In this document: one piece after another, positions 23,230 to 34,724 of the stretch
Layout of the letters: each line of letters opens with the position of its first letter
Numbering within the stretch: position 1 is the stretch's first letter
Origin: Spinacia oleracea
Lineage: Eukaryota > Streptophyta > Magnoliopsida > Caryophyllales > Amaranthaceae
Assembly (NCBI RefSeq): GCF_020520425.1
Contig: NC_079491.1
Coordinates: 39,360,027-39,424,026 of the forward strand
Reading direction: 5' to 3'
DNA: 64,000 bases
Notes under the pieces: model-generated
What the model saw: only the letters and a program-made list of their open reading frames with translations
Database searches by the model: none
Told to the model about the DNA's origin: nothing
Translations under genes and position numbers: made by a program

Positions 23230-25028
23230 ATGTCGATCCCTACTTTCTCACTCCAACGGACTGTTAGGCGTTGGCTACGGGCCCTTACTCCCACAGAAAA
23301 AGCTTTGTTAAAAGAATACCACTTAGAGGCACTTTTAGGTTTACAACAAATTAATATTGATTATAACTTTCTGCATGCTGCCCTAAGCTTTTGGGACTCC
23401 GATCATCATGTTTTTGCCTTTCGGGGCAACGAAATATGTCCTTTGCCCGATGAATTTGCTGCGATCCTTGGTTATCCTACTAATGCTACTCTTGTTACCC
23501 CTGGCACTATTGAAGAGGGTAAAACAACCATAAGGGCTTTCCTAGGACTAGATGATAACATGTTTGCTGAAATTGTTGTAGATGATAAGGTTAAGTTGGC
23601 AAAACTTGTAAAACATCACTTTAGGCCTAGTAAGAATATGACCGAACAGAAATTGAATATTCGAGCCTTTGTATTTTGCTTGTTGAATCATTATTTGCTA
23701 TCGAATAACAATGGCGAGTTCGGTGACATAAGGTTGATCCCCTTGATTAGCCAGATGGAAAGTTGATATTCTATCATGCCGTTGGTTGTTGCCGAGACTT
23801 TGCTGAGTGCGGATGAGCTGAAGAAGGATGCCAAATCCGAACATTTTAAGGGAAGCCCCCTATTACTGCAGGTGATCGATTTTCCCTTGCGCACGTATAC
23901 GTCCCTTTTGCATATATTTTTTTGCCTGGGGCTGAGTTTCAGCGCCCGGGGCTGGGCGCTGGAGTTTTCGGCGCCTGGTCCTGGGCGTTGAAACTGCGCC
24001 CCAGGGACCATTTTTTTCATTCTTTTGATTCGATCGTACCTGTTTTTGCAGATTTGGCTTGCGGAACGGCTTAGACTTTTGGAAGCTCCTGCCGATCCTA
24101 AACATTATCGCCCTATAGCCTTGGGTAACCGAAAATACTTGCACCAAGGCCAGGACGAGGCCGAATGGACCTCCCTTTTTACTTATGGATTTTGTTCTAT
24201 TAAGTGGGTGGTACCATGGTGGGGTTTGACTACTATGACAGGGGGTTCTGATGTATCGGTTTATGTTTCTTTGTTGGGGCTATCTCGTCCCATTTATATT
24301 TTCCCTTATCGAGTCATGCGTCAATATGGTTTAAGGCAGACTATCCCCTTTTCTGATACGGTACCACCTAAGGTAGCGGCCTTTTCACAAACACGGGTCC
24401 TAGCGTGGGCCAAGTATTATGATGGTCTCCCGCGTTGGGCCGTAGCTACAAATGGCTTTGTGGGTCTTTCTGAAACTAAAAGTTGTGGATGAGCTCCGAT
24501 GATAAAGATGTGAGGACCGAGGCTCGTAATGGGGAGCCGGCTGATCTTTTGATACCTTGTATTCGTGTTAAGTATGAGGGTCCTGATTCTGCCAGACCTC
24601 GTACCTATAGTATTAAGACTGTGAAAGCTCGTCCTGATCGAAAGCGAAAGGAAGTTCCTCCCCGTTCCAGTTTTAGGCCTAAAAAGATGCCTAACATGAA
24701 GGGGCCTGCTGTTGTTAAAAGAAATGCAAGCTTTCGCGAAGATCGTCGCCGGAACAATGTATGGGTTAGGAAGGCTCAGCCGCCTGTAGAAACAGTGGCT
24801 AGTCTAGTTGATGATAATAATCCTTCTCCCACCATTGTCTGTGCCCTTGAGGCCGAGCGGGCTATAACTGAGAATGTTTCTGAAGCCTTGGCATCTTTGG
24901 AAGTCAGTGTCCAGGAGCCGGTTCTTATGGAGATTGACATTGGGGCAGCGCAGAAGACCGTGGGGGTGGATCCTGCGAACATTGCTCTTTACAAGACTTT
25001 ATTTGATGATCCGGAAGAACTAGAGTAA
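23230..25028 (+). pseudogene. Antisense additional ORF, plant mobile domain / DUF7745-like, spliced, with two lesions
   Basis: Exon 1 is 23230-23871 and exon 2 is 24052-25028. The donor is CAG|GTGATC and the acceptor TTTTTGCAG|ATTTGG, phase 0, so LLLQ joins IWLAERLRLLE. The N-terminal part (HAALSFWDSDHHVFAFRGNEICPLPDEFAAILGYP) resembles the aminotransferase-like plant mobile domain / DUF7745 family found in plant transposable elements. The tail is basic then acidic. Function is unknown. It runs antisense between the position of pol and the 3' LTR, where Tat elements carry additional ORFs. Breaks: an in-frame TGA at 23764-23766 and a one-base loss at the A run near 24478-24482 that shifts the remainder. 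Otherwise the frame is open to TAA at 25026-25028. A TATA box at 23138 and AATAAA at 25121 frame it as a transcription unit. Confidence 0.82.
23937..23993. repeat. Paired GCGCCCAG palindromic motif, copy 5, within an intron
   Basis: Lies inside the 180-bp intron (23872-24051) of the antisense gene and makes up about a third of it. GCGCCCGGGGCTGGGCGCT then GGCGCCTGGTCCTGGGCGTT. Confidence 0.88.
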
Positions 25029-25120
25029 TGTAGTTCTTGCTAGGGTGTAGGTGCCCTCTATTTATTTCAGTTGTGTTTGTTTTTATTCCTAGCACTTTGT
25101 TTTCCTTCTTATTATTTCTC

Positions 25121-25126
25121 AATAAA
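25121..25126 (+). terminator. Poly(A) signal of the antisense gene
   Basis: AATAAA lies 93 bases after the TAA at 25026-25028, followed by a T-rich stretch. This is normal spacing for a plant 3' end. Confidence 0.6.
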
Positions 25127-26445
25127 GGCGTATTTTTATTTTTCATTTTCATTTATTTTTGTTTCTCCTTTTTTTATGTATTTTATATGTCTAACACTTT
25201 TTGCACAAAGAATATTCGTTTTTTTTATTGGACCGAATCCTTGGTAAGGATTGCCTACGTATCTTGTCAGAATCAGGTCGCGCGTAGTTCTAGCTTTAGA
25301 ATAAGTTCTAGTATGCCGGATTTCGGTAGATATGCCCTGAGGTGGAAACATATTACTTAACCGGTCAAATGAGTGAAGTATTATCATTATTTTCATCTGC
25401 CGTTTTTTTTTGCCATAAGTTGCGTAAAATATGAAACTCGAAATCCGACTAATTTGTATGGCTATATTCTTGGTTGGTAAGCCTATTTGGATACTTGGAT
25501 ACGTACTGTACCCCCCAAGTGTTCGTTATTTTTCCGTTGTGTGCGGATAAAATGACGAGCACTTTCTGAAAAGAAAATTTTTGTCAGGCAGAGAGTTTCA
25601 ACGCCCAGGCTGGGGCGTCAGAAATTTCGGCGCCCAGCCCTGGGCGTTGAAAATGACTTGGGCGGTCGATTTTTGACGCTTTGCTTCACATGTTCTTGCA
25701 TTTCTTTTTTTTTGTGCCTTGATATTTTGCTCGTATTTAAAGGCCAATTTTGAGGCTACTTTGGAGGCTTTTTTGACTGTTAGCGTGAAATGCGTTTTTG
25801 TCCGAATCAATTTTTTCTATTCGTGACTCGAAACAGTTTTGAAAATGGGGTTAGGGTGCGGAAGTTATGAAGATCTTTGTGTAGGTTTTTGAGGTGTTGT
25901 TAGTGAAGGGTATGATGGAATCTATGTTTTATGAATCTGTTTTTTTTGGTAACATTTGCATTGTTTTGGATTTTGATTTCCTTTGATTCTGGGTTGCATG
26001 GATTGACTCTTATTATGACACTGGTTTGGCTTTTTAGGTTTTGGGGATATGAATGGGATAGTGTGGTTTATTTTGTGGGTTTCGGGAATTGGTTCCCATG
26101 GCACTATTTCAAAACCGAGTGGGCTTTGTTTGTTGGGCCTGGAGTGGGCCGCCTCTTTATTTTTGTATTTTGCAAGTACATTTGGTGTTATTTAGTGTTA
26201 GAATAAAATATTTAGGAGAAATATTACGCCTTTATTGATTCGGAAAGTAAGGAAAACACACTGAAATAAAACTGACCCATATTCTAAGGGGCCTTAGGAC
26301 CATCTAAAGTCTCTATTATTTTTTTTTTTCTATCAATCTAAAGAACTACTAGGCGCTTTTTACTAATGGTGCTCTATGTGGCTCAAGCCTGGGGTTTAGT
26401 CTCATAAAACTTCGGTCCTTCACCGGTACTCATCTTGAATTCCAT
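25127..26445. other. Region where pol should be; none found
   Basis: In Tat elements reverse transcriptase, RNase H and integrase follow protease. Here only 1.3 kb separates the Gag-protease continuation from the antisense gene, and none of its short ORFs shows a YxDD box, DxE-type RNase H or HHCC/DDE integrase words. It holds one paired GCGCCCAG motif and otherwise unremarkable T-rich DNA. Confidence 0.75.
25596..25653. repeat. Paired GCGCCCAG palindromic motif, copy 6
   Basis: In the pol-less gap: AACGCCCAGGCTGGGGCGTC then GGCGCCCAGCCCTGGGCGTT. Confidence 0.86.
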
Positions 26446-26994
26446 TCATTTTGCATTGACCCACTGATATGTCTTCACCCATCCGTTCTTGACCTCTTCT
26501 AGTGTTGATGCAGGAGAGATTAACCGGGTTGGATCGAAACCTTCATCTTGTAAAGCTAGGGTAGTCATCACAGTCTCGTTCTCCATAGGCCTCGATTCGT
26601 TAAACAATGTCCATAGAGCCTGGTTGTCCAATATTTCAGCTGTTTTAGTCTTGGTGAGGTGGGGTGCCTCATCCAAGGTGTGGCAGTCATGGAAAATTTC
26701 AAATCCGGGTTTTAGCAAGCCATCCTGAACGAAGGGTTCAGGGAAATCATAGCATGGGTGTTCTTCTCCTTCCCGAACGAACATCCCGTTAAGGGTCCTT
26801 TGATATGGGGGAAGGAGGGTGGTTTGTTTGGCTTTGTTAAGGCGTAGCCTAGACAGGCGGTCAGCAATATCTTCCTCCGTTGGTTCATAACCTAAGCCAA
26901 AGGGAGTAAATTTGCCGGGAAAAGGATGGAATGTGTATTCCTTCTTCCTCATGCCCAATGGGGTTCGTGGGAAATAACCTTGAGCTAACAGCAT
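26446..26994 (-). CDS. Continuation of the Tat polyprotein after protease (linker)
   Basis: A 182-codon frame starts immediately beyond the stop of the Gag-protease frame, in another frame (stop at 26996-26998, ATG at 26994). The product begins MLLAQGYFPRTPLG and contains FTPFGLGYEPTEEDIADRLSRLRL. The phrase 'GYFP...LG...PFGLGYxP' is the G-patch-like linker between protease and reverse transcriptase in Ogre/Tat polyproteins (family knowledge). The upstream frame is open without its own start (ASRVIP before the Met), so it was probably joined to Gag-protease and separated by a small frame change, or is reached by frameshifting. It ends YQWVNAK with no reverse transcriptase after it. Confidence 0.75.
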   Translation of the reverse strand: MLLAQGYFPRTPLGMRKKEYTFHPFPGKFTPFGLGYEPTEEDIADRLSRLRLNKAKQTTLLPPYQRTLNGMFVREGEEHPCYDFPEPFVQDGLLKPGFEIFHDCHTLDEAPHLTKTKTAEILDNQALWTLFNESRPMENETVMTTLALQDEGFDPTRLISPASTLEEVKNGWVKTYQWVNAK

Positions 26995-26995
26995 T

Positions 26996-29374
26996 CTAGG
27001 GATGACTCGGGATGCATGCGGGGTCTAGGAATGTTGGGTCATAATCTTCGATGAACTGGATTGTTTCTTCCATTTGAAACCCGTAAAGGTCGTCTGCAGT
27101 TTCGGCCGTTCCAACCATAGTGCAACTGACGTCGAGAGGAGGGGCGCGGATTTCTAGTATTACCCCGTTATGGTTAAGTTTAACCATTTGGTGCAAGGTA
27201 GAAGCCACACCTCCTAAGTCATGGAGCCAAGGTCGCCCCAAGAGGAGGTTGAAAGTGGGCTTGATGTCGATTATTTGAAACTCCGTGGTGCGTGCCACAG
27301 GCCCGGTTTGTATGGTAAGGTTGATTTTTCCCAATACAGGCCTTCGGGAGTTATCATAAGCTCGTACCCCTTGCGTGGAGGTTTGGAAGTTATCGTTTCC
27401 TAGCCTCAAGCAATGGGCGGTTCGCAATGGGCAGACATTAACCGCCGAACCATTATCTACGAGCGCTAGGGGGATGTTTTGTCCTTTGCATCCAACCACT
27501 AGGTAAAGGGCTTTATTGTGAGCACCCCCCTCTTTGGGTAAGTCTTTATCAGTGAAAACTATGGCCTTTTCTTCGGCATCTCTCGTGACATGGCTAACCA
27601 ATGAGTCAGGTGTGATATCTGTAGGTACTGAGATGAGGTTAAGTGAGCGAATAAGCTTTTCGCGATGTTCCTTTGAAAGCTTTTCGCGATGTTCCTTTGA
27701 AGTACACATAAGATCCCAGATGGTAATCTCGGCCTTGGTTCTTTTTAGTTGTTTCAGGAGAGGATTTTCAATGACTTCCGCGACGGTGGCGTGCCGTCCA
27801 TTCTCAGGAGTTTGCCTAACCGGGATGTCGTCCATAGGAGGTGGGTGAATATCCGGTTGGTATATTCTTCCGGATCGGGTGAGGTTGTCGACCTCGGGCT
27901 CCTGAGGGGTGGTGTCAATGAGAGCATACCCGGGCCAAGTTTCAGTGAAGAGGTCCTGGCCCGACACTTGAGATAGGTAAATATCTTCATCATCATCATT
28001 CCACACACCGCACACTTCCCTCTCGATTCGATCCATAGGGACCACAGCGAGTGGTGCACCTTGAGGTGTAATATACACCGTGGGGTCGAAATTCTCTGGT
28101 TGGTCGAGAGAGATGTGACAAGAGCCGAGTGGGCTCTTGTTGTTGTTGGGTTTGCCAACGTTAGGGAGAGGTATCACTTCATCCTCTATCATGTCCTGGA
28201 TCGTATGTTTTAGATTCCAGCAGTTTTCAGTGTCATGCCCATTTCCTTGATGGAATTTGCAGTAAGTACCTTCGACCCAATATTTGCTTTTGACAGGAGG
28301 GTCACGGGTGGGGCCTATAGGTCTCAAATTTCCTTGATTGGTTAGTCTTTCAAAGGCTTGTACCAAAGTCGACCCGAGTGGGGCAAACTTTCGGTCTCGG
28401 ACCCATCTTCCAGGGCTTCTTCGGGCGGGAGTCTCTTCTACAGCATGGACTTCTTGGGCTTGGGATGTGTTACCCCGATTATAGGTGTTGTTCTTATATG
28501 TGGGTTTTCTTTGTATGGTTTTGGCGAGGTCGTCCTCGATCTTTATTCCCACATCATAAACTCTTTTGAAAGTGTCAAGTCCCAGGTACCTAAGGTGTTG
28601 TCTGTAAGCCGGGTCCAGGTTGTCAATGAATTTTTGGACCAATTCTGTTTCGGGAGGCCTATTGATTAGCTGGGCCGCCTGGTCCCTCCATCTAGCAAAG
28701 TAGGTCGTGAAACCCTCATTTTTCTTTTGGAAGAGAACTTCCAGCTCGCGCATGGTGACTTGGAAATCCATGTTCGACGAGTATTGCTTGATGAAGACAT
28801 TGACAAAGTCTTCCCAAGTGGGGAAGAGCTTAGGGTCCTGGTGATAGTACCATTTGAGCGGCACAGGTTCCAAGGACAAAGGAAAGGCGGGTAAGTACAT
28901 GGACTTGTCCACGCCTTTCAAGTTCATGGCATTCACAAAGCTCAGTAGATGATCACGGGGGTTGTCCGTGGCCTTGAACTTTGGTAAGTCAGATGAACTG
29001 AACTTTTCTGGTAGTTTGCCAGGAAAAGGTTCAGGATCGAGGGAGAAGTATTTGCTCCCTATGGTTTGCTGTAGGACCATTTTTTCAATCCTCTTCTCGT
29101 TATCGAGGTCATTTTTGGCTTGCGCAGCCACTAAAGCTTCATTTTCCATTTTTAGTTGGCCCATGAGTCGGGTCATTTGAGCCATCTGCTCTTGCAAATC
29201 TTCGATGGACATGTTTGAAGGTGCGAATCGAGGTTGGGGAAGCGGAGATCCTTGAAATGAGGGATGACGGACGGAGCTTGGAGTCACTAAACCTGATGTT
29301 GGCGATGTATCTTCGAGACGCACTAACCGTTGATTCCCTGATCGGCACCAAGTGGCAGGACCAGTCCTAGGCAT
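26996..29374 (-). CDS. Gag-protease polyprotein of the Tat element
   Basis: Intact 792-residue frame. Near residues 54-95 is a predicted coiled coil (MSIEDLQEQMAQMTRLMGQL). The retrotransposon Gag domain follows (about 110-290: DPEPFPGKLPEKF, PLKWYYHQDP, WEDFVNVFIKQY, LEVLFQKKNEGFTTYFARWR). Then comes a CKFHQGNGHDTENCW zinc-knuckle-like word near 375-390, and a retropepsin-like domain (about 630-745) with LALVDNGSAVNVCP, where the usual DSGA/DTGA core is DNGS, and FNLLLGRPWLHDLG. Gag builds the particle and the protease would cut it. DNGS in place of DSGA/DTGA is common in plant Tat proteases. An unbroken frame in an element lacking pol suggests that Gag is still selected or that the insertion is young. 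A 24-bp direct repeat encodes SKEHREKL twice. Confidence 0.93.
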   Translation of the reverse strand: MPRTGPATWCRSGNQRLVRLEDTSPTSGLVTPSSVRHPSFQGSPLPQPRFAPSNMSIEDLQEQMAQMTRLMGQLKMENEALVAAQAKNDLDNEKRIEKMVLQQTIGSKYFSLDPEPFPGKLPEKFSSSDLPKFKATDNPRDHLLSFVNAMNLKGVDKSMYLPAFPLSLEPVPLKWYYHQDPKLFPTWEDFVNVFIKQYSSNMDFQVTMRELEVLFQKKNEGFTTYFARWRDQAAQLINRPPETELVQKFIDNLDPAYRQHLRYLGLDTFKRVYDVGIKIEDDLAKTIQRKPTYKNNTYNRGNTSQAQEVHAVEETPARRSPGRWVRDRKFAPLGSTLVQAFERLTNQGNLRPIGPTRDPPVKSKYWVEGTYCKFHQGNGHDTENCWNLKHTIQDMIEDEVIPLPNVGKPNNNKSPLGSCHISLDQPENFDPTVYITPQGAPLAVVPMDRIEREVCGVWNDDDEDIYLSQVSGQDLFTETWPGYALIDTTPQEPEVDNLTRSGRIYQPDIHPPPMDDIPVRQTPENGRHATVAEVIENPLLKQLKRTKAEITIWDLMCTSKEHREKLSKEHREKLIRSLNLISVPTDITPDSLVSHVTRDAEEKAIVFTDKDLPKEGGAHNKALYLVVGCKGQNIPLALVDNGSAVNVCPLRTAHCLRLGNDNFQTSTQGVRAYDNSRRPVLGKINLTIQTGPVARTTEFQIIDIKPTFNLLLGRPWLHDLGGVASTLHQMVKLNHNGVILEIRAPPLDVSCTMVGTAETADDLYGFQMEETIQFIEDYDPTFLDPACIPSHP

Positions 29375-30578
29375 AAGATAAGCTAAAGTTTAGGTTCCCA
29401 AAGTTTCAAGCATTACTTAGTCTAGACTTCGTCTCTCTAAATTGGTTTTTCACTCTTTCTTTTGTCGGTACACTTTTTGGTTTTTTTTTTTTTTTTGGCC
29501 ATTCTTTGGATTTTCGAAACACTTGCCCGTGTGACATTCATAGTTATTAGCACGTTCGGTTTTGGTGCCGAGCATTGTCGTCGTAGGAGGCCTAACAACG
29601 ACACAAAGAGTTATTAATTTTTTTACGAGTCGCTTTTGAAATCGAGTTCTTTTCTTACGCCCTCGTAGTAATTCTTTTTACGAACATTTTTTGTGCTACG
29701 TATTTTCCTTTCGCGCGGGTACCGAGGCTGCTGAGCTTGACCAGAAGGCCAAGCAGCAACTTCAGCGCCCAGCGAGGGGCGTGAGAAATTCTGGCGCCCA
29801 GCCAGGGGCGTTGAAAATGCGTCCCTGGCTGGTTCTCGTTTTCTGTCTTCTGTTTATGCGACTTCGATTTGCGTGCTTGCCTAATAACGTCCTTTACGCG
29901 TAGCAGCGTTTGTGGGATTCGTTACAGGCCATCCCGAGCGTCGCTTATTTTTGTGGCGATCATTCGGGTTTGCGGAACACGTGTTTCGGTATAACTCTTT
30001 GGCAAATTAGTCTATGAATATTTGGGCAATTTTTAAGGTCGTTGGTTTTCCGGGATAGTTTGTCACACACAATCACATATTTCGCTACACATAACTACAT
30101 TACAAACATGGATTTGAAAGTTAAACATGTCACATAGTTTATGATAGGCTTCTATGGGTAGTTTATCTGCGCCTGGCTTGGTACCGCTTCTATCGTAGAT
30201 CCAACACATGCCCCGGTCGAGGTAGTGTCTTCAACAGACGAATTTCGCCCAAGAGGCCAACCCGCAAGTGCAAGCCAAGGGGGCATGCAGGCGAGAGGGA
30301 CCTAATGAGCGAGCGATTGGGTTCGGGATAGGTGTACTACCTGCACGAGTACCGAGTGGGCAACATGCGCGGCGTATGCACCCCCCTATTGGCGGAAAAA
30401 GGTATCCTTAGTCCCAACTCCCGAGGGAGCCGAGATTCGTTATGCGGTTTTTGCCCGTTCACATTAATATGCTGATTTTCAGGTCGTCCCAACTTGATGG
30501 GGAAATAAACGCGGGGTAGGATCGTTTCACCCTTCGGCTATTTTGATTACCTAGAAGCACGAGTATTTCCTTCACTAT
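29375..30578 (-). other. Leader of the Tat element (primer site to gag)
   Basis: About 1.2 kb of untranslated leader with no frame longer than 70 codons. It contains a poly-T run at about 29479-29496, paired GCGCCCAG motif copy 7 and a sequence rich in GCGAGAGGGACC/GGGCATGC words near 30200-30400. No ORF1 like that of true Ogre elements was seen. Confidence 0.65.
29760..29818. repeat. Paired GCGCCCAG palindromic motif, copy 7
   Basis: In the leader: GCGCCCAGCGAGGGGCGT then GGCGCCCAGCCAGGGGCGTT. The right arms are mutated so palindromy is weaker here. Confidence 0.82.
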
Positions 30579-30596
30579 CCCCAGCGGAGTCGCCAC
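30579..30596 (-). other. Primer-binding site of the Tat element
   Basis: Immediately after the LTR terminus CTCACA the minus strand reads GTGGCGACTCCGCTGGGGA. TGGCGACTCC is the arginine-tRNA-type site reported for Ogre-like elements (family knowledge; tRNA not checked here). Confidence 0.75.
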
Positions 30597-31893
30597 TGTG
30601 AGGGGGTCGAAAAAGCACGAGGCTAATGCGTGACCTCGTCCCTCGTGGGTGTGACGATTCTTTTATTCAATCAAGTGTAATTGGATTTCCTGTGAGTATA
30701 CACCCAATTGACTAGTAATATAGGAGTCGCCATTCAGTTTTTAACGACAATGAGAAAAACTGACAAAACCCGGTTATCGTGACATAAAGGGAGTGCAATT
30801 ATGTTTGACCACGACGGCCGTAGGTTCCCTTGTGATCCCTGGTGTGGGGATCTCTCAACATACACCCGCAAGGTAGAGATTGAGGGTTCGGGGGACTGTA
30901 ACTACCGAGAGGAGTACTTCGCTCGTCGATAACTCCAGAGGCAGGATATCCTTACTAGCTCAGCATAAATAACTGAAGGGACATGCGTTAACTATTAAAC
31001 TAATCTGAGTTGATTTTAGCAATATGCAACATATAATACTAGATCGATCGCGATTATCTGATTTAGATTGCATTAAGGGACCTAGCATGATAATCCAAAT
31101 TCCCAAAAATATTATATTTGTTAGGCGTGATAGAACAATCAGATTTAGTTAGTTTAACAGTTCATAAAAAGGGCGAGGAAAGCAATTAAATCATCGAGAA
31201 GGGACACATTACGACGCACCCTTGAGAGGTGCGTCACGGTTCTCAGAAAACTAACCACTTTGACTTTTCTATTTCTCCTTTTTATTTAACGAATCTCAAT
31301 TGTGGGACAGGATACGTTCTGTTCGATTTATGGATCGATTGCGACAGAACGCGTGAACAGTTTCGCAGCGTGAGGCTTAGGCTAAGGGTTGGAGTCAATA
31401 CTCAGAATATAATTGTGTTGTGTGTTGTTTTCACGTCGAATTTGGGCTGTATTTATAGGGAAGAGTTCGTGGAAAGATAGAATTGCAGAGTTCTAATCCA
31501 TAAAGAATTAGGAAAAAACACGTACCCAGGTATTTTCAGCGCCCAGGCCTGGGCGCCGAAGATTTCGGCGCCTAGAGCCAGGCGTTGAAAATAGGGTCTG
31601 GGCTGTTTTCTTTAGTCAGATTTGGATTCCTGAAATCCGTAGAGTTTGAGACTTAATCGAGTCTTTTAGTGCGTACTAACCTTGCGACGGGATGCGTCTG
31701 GGCCCGTTACGAACTCTAGGCTCGTTAGGATTTTAATTAATACTTAACTCTTATTTCCGAATCATATTAGGAATAGGATTCTCGCAGTTTTCTATCTCAT
31801 TTAGGATTTATGTTGGAATGCAACACCTAATTCTGACAGGTTTCTATCCTTTATGACTTGCCACTTTTAGAAGCTACCTTTTACGGCAGTTAC
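30597..31893 (-). repeat. 5' LTR of the Tat element, inner part (remainder at 42590-42769)
   Basis: Same start TGTGAGGGGG as 19707. It is cut at 31893 by the Tekay insertion and resumes at 42590 to GTGTCTACA at 42769. The TATA-like box (CTATAAATAC on the minus strand, about 31449-31458) stays in this part, while the outermost 175 bases of U3 now lie 10.7 kb away. Confidence 0.93.
31533..31592. repeat. Paired GCGCCCAG palindromic motif, copy 8
   Basis: 5' LTR counterpart of copy 3, with GCGCCTAG in place of GCGCCCAG in the second half. Confidence 0.88.
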
Positions 31894-34724
31894 TGTAACA
31901 CCCCGACAATTCTCTCTTTTCTAAAATAACCTTTTAATATAAAACATAGAGAATTATCAAAGTATTATCGCCCGTGTGAAAACGTTACGGCTTATTCAGA
32001 ATTTTGCAGCGGAAAACATAAAACTAACTTTTAGGTTCATAAATAATCTATTACATATTAGGTCCAAACCAATTAACTGAATTAAAGAAATACGAATAGT
32101 ACGACAAATTTCAAATCCAAGTTAACAAATTAAATCACTTAATTAAACGAATAGAACTACAAGCTCTCTAATCCCGATCCCAATGATGCATCATCTTCAA
32201 ACCTGTAGATGGGCAACGCTTATTGATCCTTAGAGACTGCTCACCAAAGATGGGTCATCACAGGATCAATAAGGCATAGCCATGATCAACACACACAAAC
32301 AAAGCACGTAATCAGCATAGCTGAGTACTACATACTAAAACAACAACGATCCTAGCATGATACTATCAAACCAACAACCCTAACATGATACTAATAAATA
32401 TAAGTAAGGACAGGCAAAACATAATAAATTGACGATTATACTTGACTAGACTAAGCTAGGCTTAATAACCATAATATTATTTTAGTTGAAATAGACAATG
32501 GACCGAGTTGACCATCCAGAAGTCTTCACTAAGGAAGACGAGGTACGGGCGCGACTCCGTAACCTCAGTGACCTGCGATATCGAGGAACGTTTAAATAAA
32601 AATAGGACACGGTGATCAATCCGGTCCCAGAAAAGGCCATGGGCTACCACCATGAACCCCAACTCCTGTTTGTCCATCACTTCAGACGTGCACCGTCTAA
32701 AGCTATTGCTATTCAGTTTCACTTTACATGATTTACAAATTGAGATTCCGTTATGACTCAACCATTACATAAGACAGACAATTCACATTTGTTCACAACT
32801 GTTTTTATCTTGGAATTAAGTAAGTGATCATAAAAGCATCAATCAAGACTCATTCCAACTTAACCAACCTTTCCTTTAACCATGAGCAACCCTGTATATG
32901 GGCATAAAGTTTCAACTTACTAAACAAGGTCCTCCGCCCTTATAAAGTAGTGAAAAGATAGAAAAGGAACAACAACCAATTGATCCAACCCAATCATATA
33001 GAATAATCTAGTGTCCCCAACCAACATGTTTGTATCAAACATCCATACTAACATGTTACAGTTCTTATAGTGCAAAATAAGTTCAATAAGTTTGTCCAAC
33101 AGTATTAAACATGCACATTCAATATAACCAAGTTCGTCCATAATATCAACATCGCCAAGTTCAACAATAATATCAACATAACCAAGTTCAACAACAAGAT
33201 TCAACATGGTTTCAACAATTAGCACACATTCCAAGCACACAGGTATGTACGTACCTTGTGTAAACAAACTGATAGGCCACTTTAACACTTTCAAAAGTCG
33301 CCTAAAGAGAATTCTCCGCCTAAAACAACCAACAAATAATCCCAATAAATTCCTAATCATTGACAACCATAAGAAAGCATTCTAAATGCATCCTAAACAT
33401 ATTTAGAACTTTCCCCAATATCAAAACTTAAACATTTGATTTCCTAGAATCATGATTATTGAATTAGTGATTGAAATTCGTTGAAAACTTTTGCAAACAT
33501 CGTACTTTAAATTTTCAGCAATATAATTTCATTTAAAAGCTTCACCATGGTCAATCTACGTTCCTAGTATCTCAACACAACCAATTCAATGATCCATACT
33601 CAACCCATCATGATTAATAATCATAAAAACCTTGAATTTCATACTTTAAATAATCAAAAATCAATATTTCAATGTAATTAGATAATCTGAAAATTAATAA
33701 CTTTATTATAAAATCCATATAATCTCAAATTTATAATTTAAATCACAAAAACTGAAAATTAATTCGTTTATAATCTCAACCCAAATCTGAAAATCATGTT
33801 CAAACCATAAAAATTATAAATTTATTATCAAGAACATAATTTAAATTAACAATTATAATTAATTAAAATAATTAGTTACTTAGGGTTTAAGAAATAACCA
33901 ATTCAAGAGGGAGAGGGGAGTGCTGGCCGGCGGACAGGGTGGCGCGGCTAGGCGAGGTGGCTGCGACCGGAGGTGGCTGCCGGCACAAACAAAACACGAA
34001 TGAGCCATGAACGAAAACAGAAAAAAAAGAAAGAAAATGAAATACAAAGGAGAAGGACGACATTGGTCGGTGTGGGCCAGGAACGCGGCGGCGCAGCGAC
34101 GCAGGCTGGGCGGCAACGTGGCGGCGATGACTGCCGTACGTGAACAAAAAGAGAAACAAGTAAGGAGAAGGAGGAAAACGGGAGAGGAGGAGCAGGGCAA
34201 GACAACCGAAAGAAGAGAGAGGAAGAAGGAGTTACCACGAGGGTCGACGGTGGTCGTCGGTGCAGGTGGTGGTCCGGCAGTGAGCGTGGTGCGGCGGCTG
34301 ACAAGGGAGAGGAGAGGAGTTGCTGGTGTTGTGCGTGAGGTTGAAGGAGGATGGAGGGGTTTTGGTTTGCCTTGTTTCCACGTGAATTTGAAAAGAGAGA
34401 GGGAGTATTGGTTTGGGTTTAATTTTTGTTTTTGGTTTGGGCTTTTCCCAATTGGGCTAGGAGTAGGATTTAAGGTTGTTTGAATCCAAAATGATTAGGA
34501 TTGTTTTCTAAATTCAATCGATCGTGTTTTCGTAATTCGAATTCGTTTTAACTTAAAATTCTAAAATCATTTTCAATTTCGTAAATCGTTGAAAATATTA
34601 AAATGTAATAAATAAGTATACGTGAATTATATATTTATTACTCAAAATTCCTAAATTCTAATTAAATATAAATAATATACGTTAAAATATATTAATAAAA
34701 TTTATAAATTTACGGGGGATTACA
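31894..34724 (-). repeat. 3' LTR of the Tekay-like element
   Basis: Contains a GC-rich, purine-biased block near 33900-34330 that opens long ORFs on both strands. It ends with GGGGGATTACA, beside the AAGAGGGGTAGAT purine tract (minus strand, 34725-34738). Confidence 0.93.

Noticed and set aside
23691..24147. Minus-strand ORFs over the antisense gene
   Set aside because: Shadows of the plus-strand exons and intron, without motifs.
33880..34483. Long ORFs on both strands in the Tekay LTR (repeated at 41744-42348)
   Set aside because: Purine/GC-rich LTR stretch with low-complexity products. Duplicated only because it is in both LTRs.
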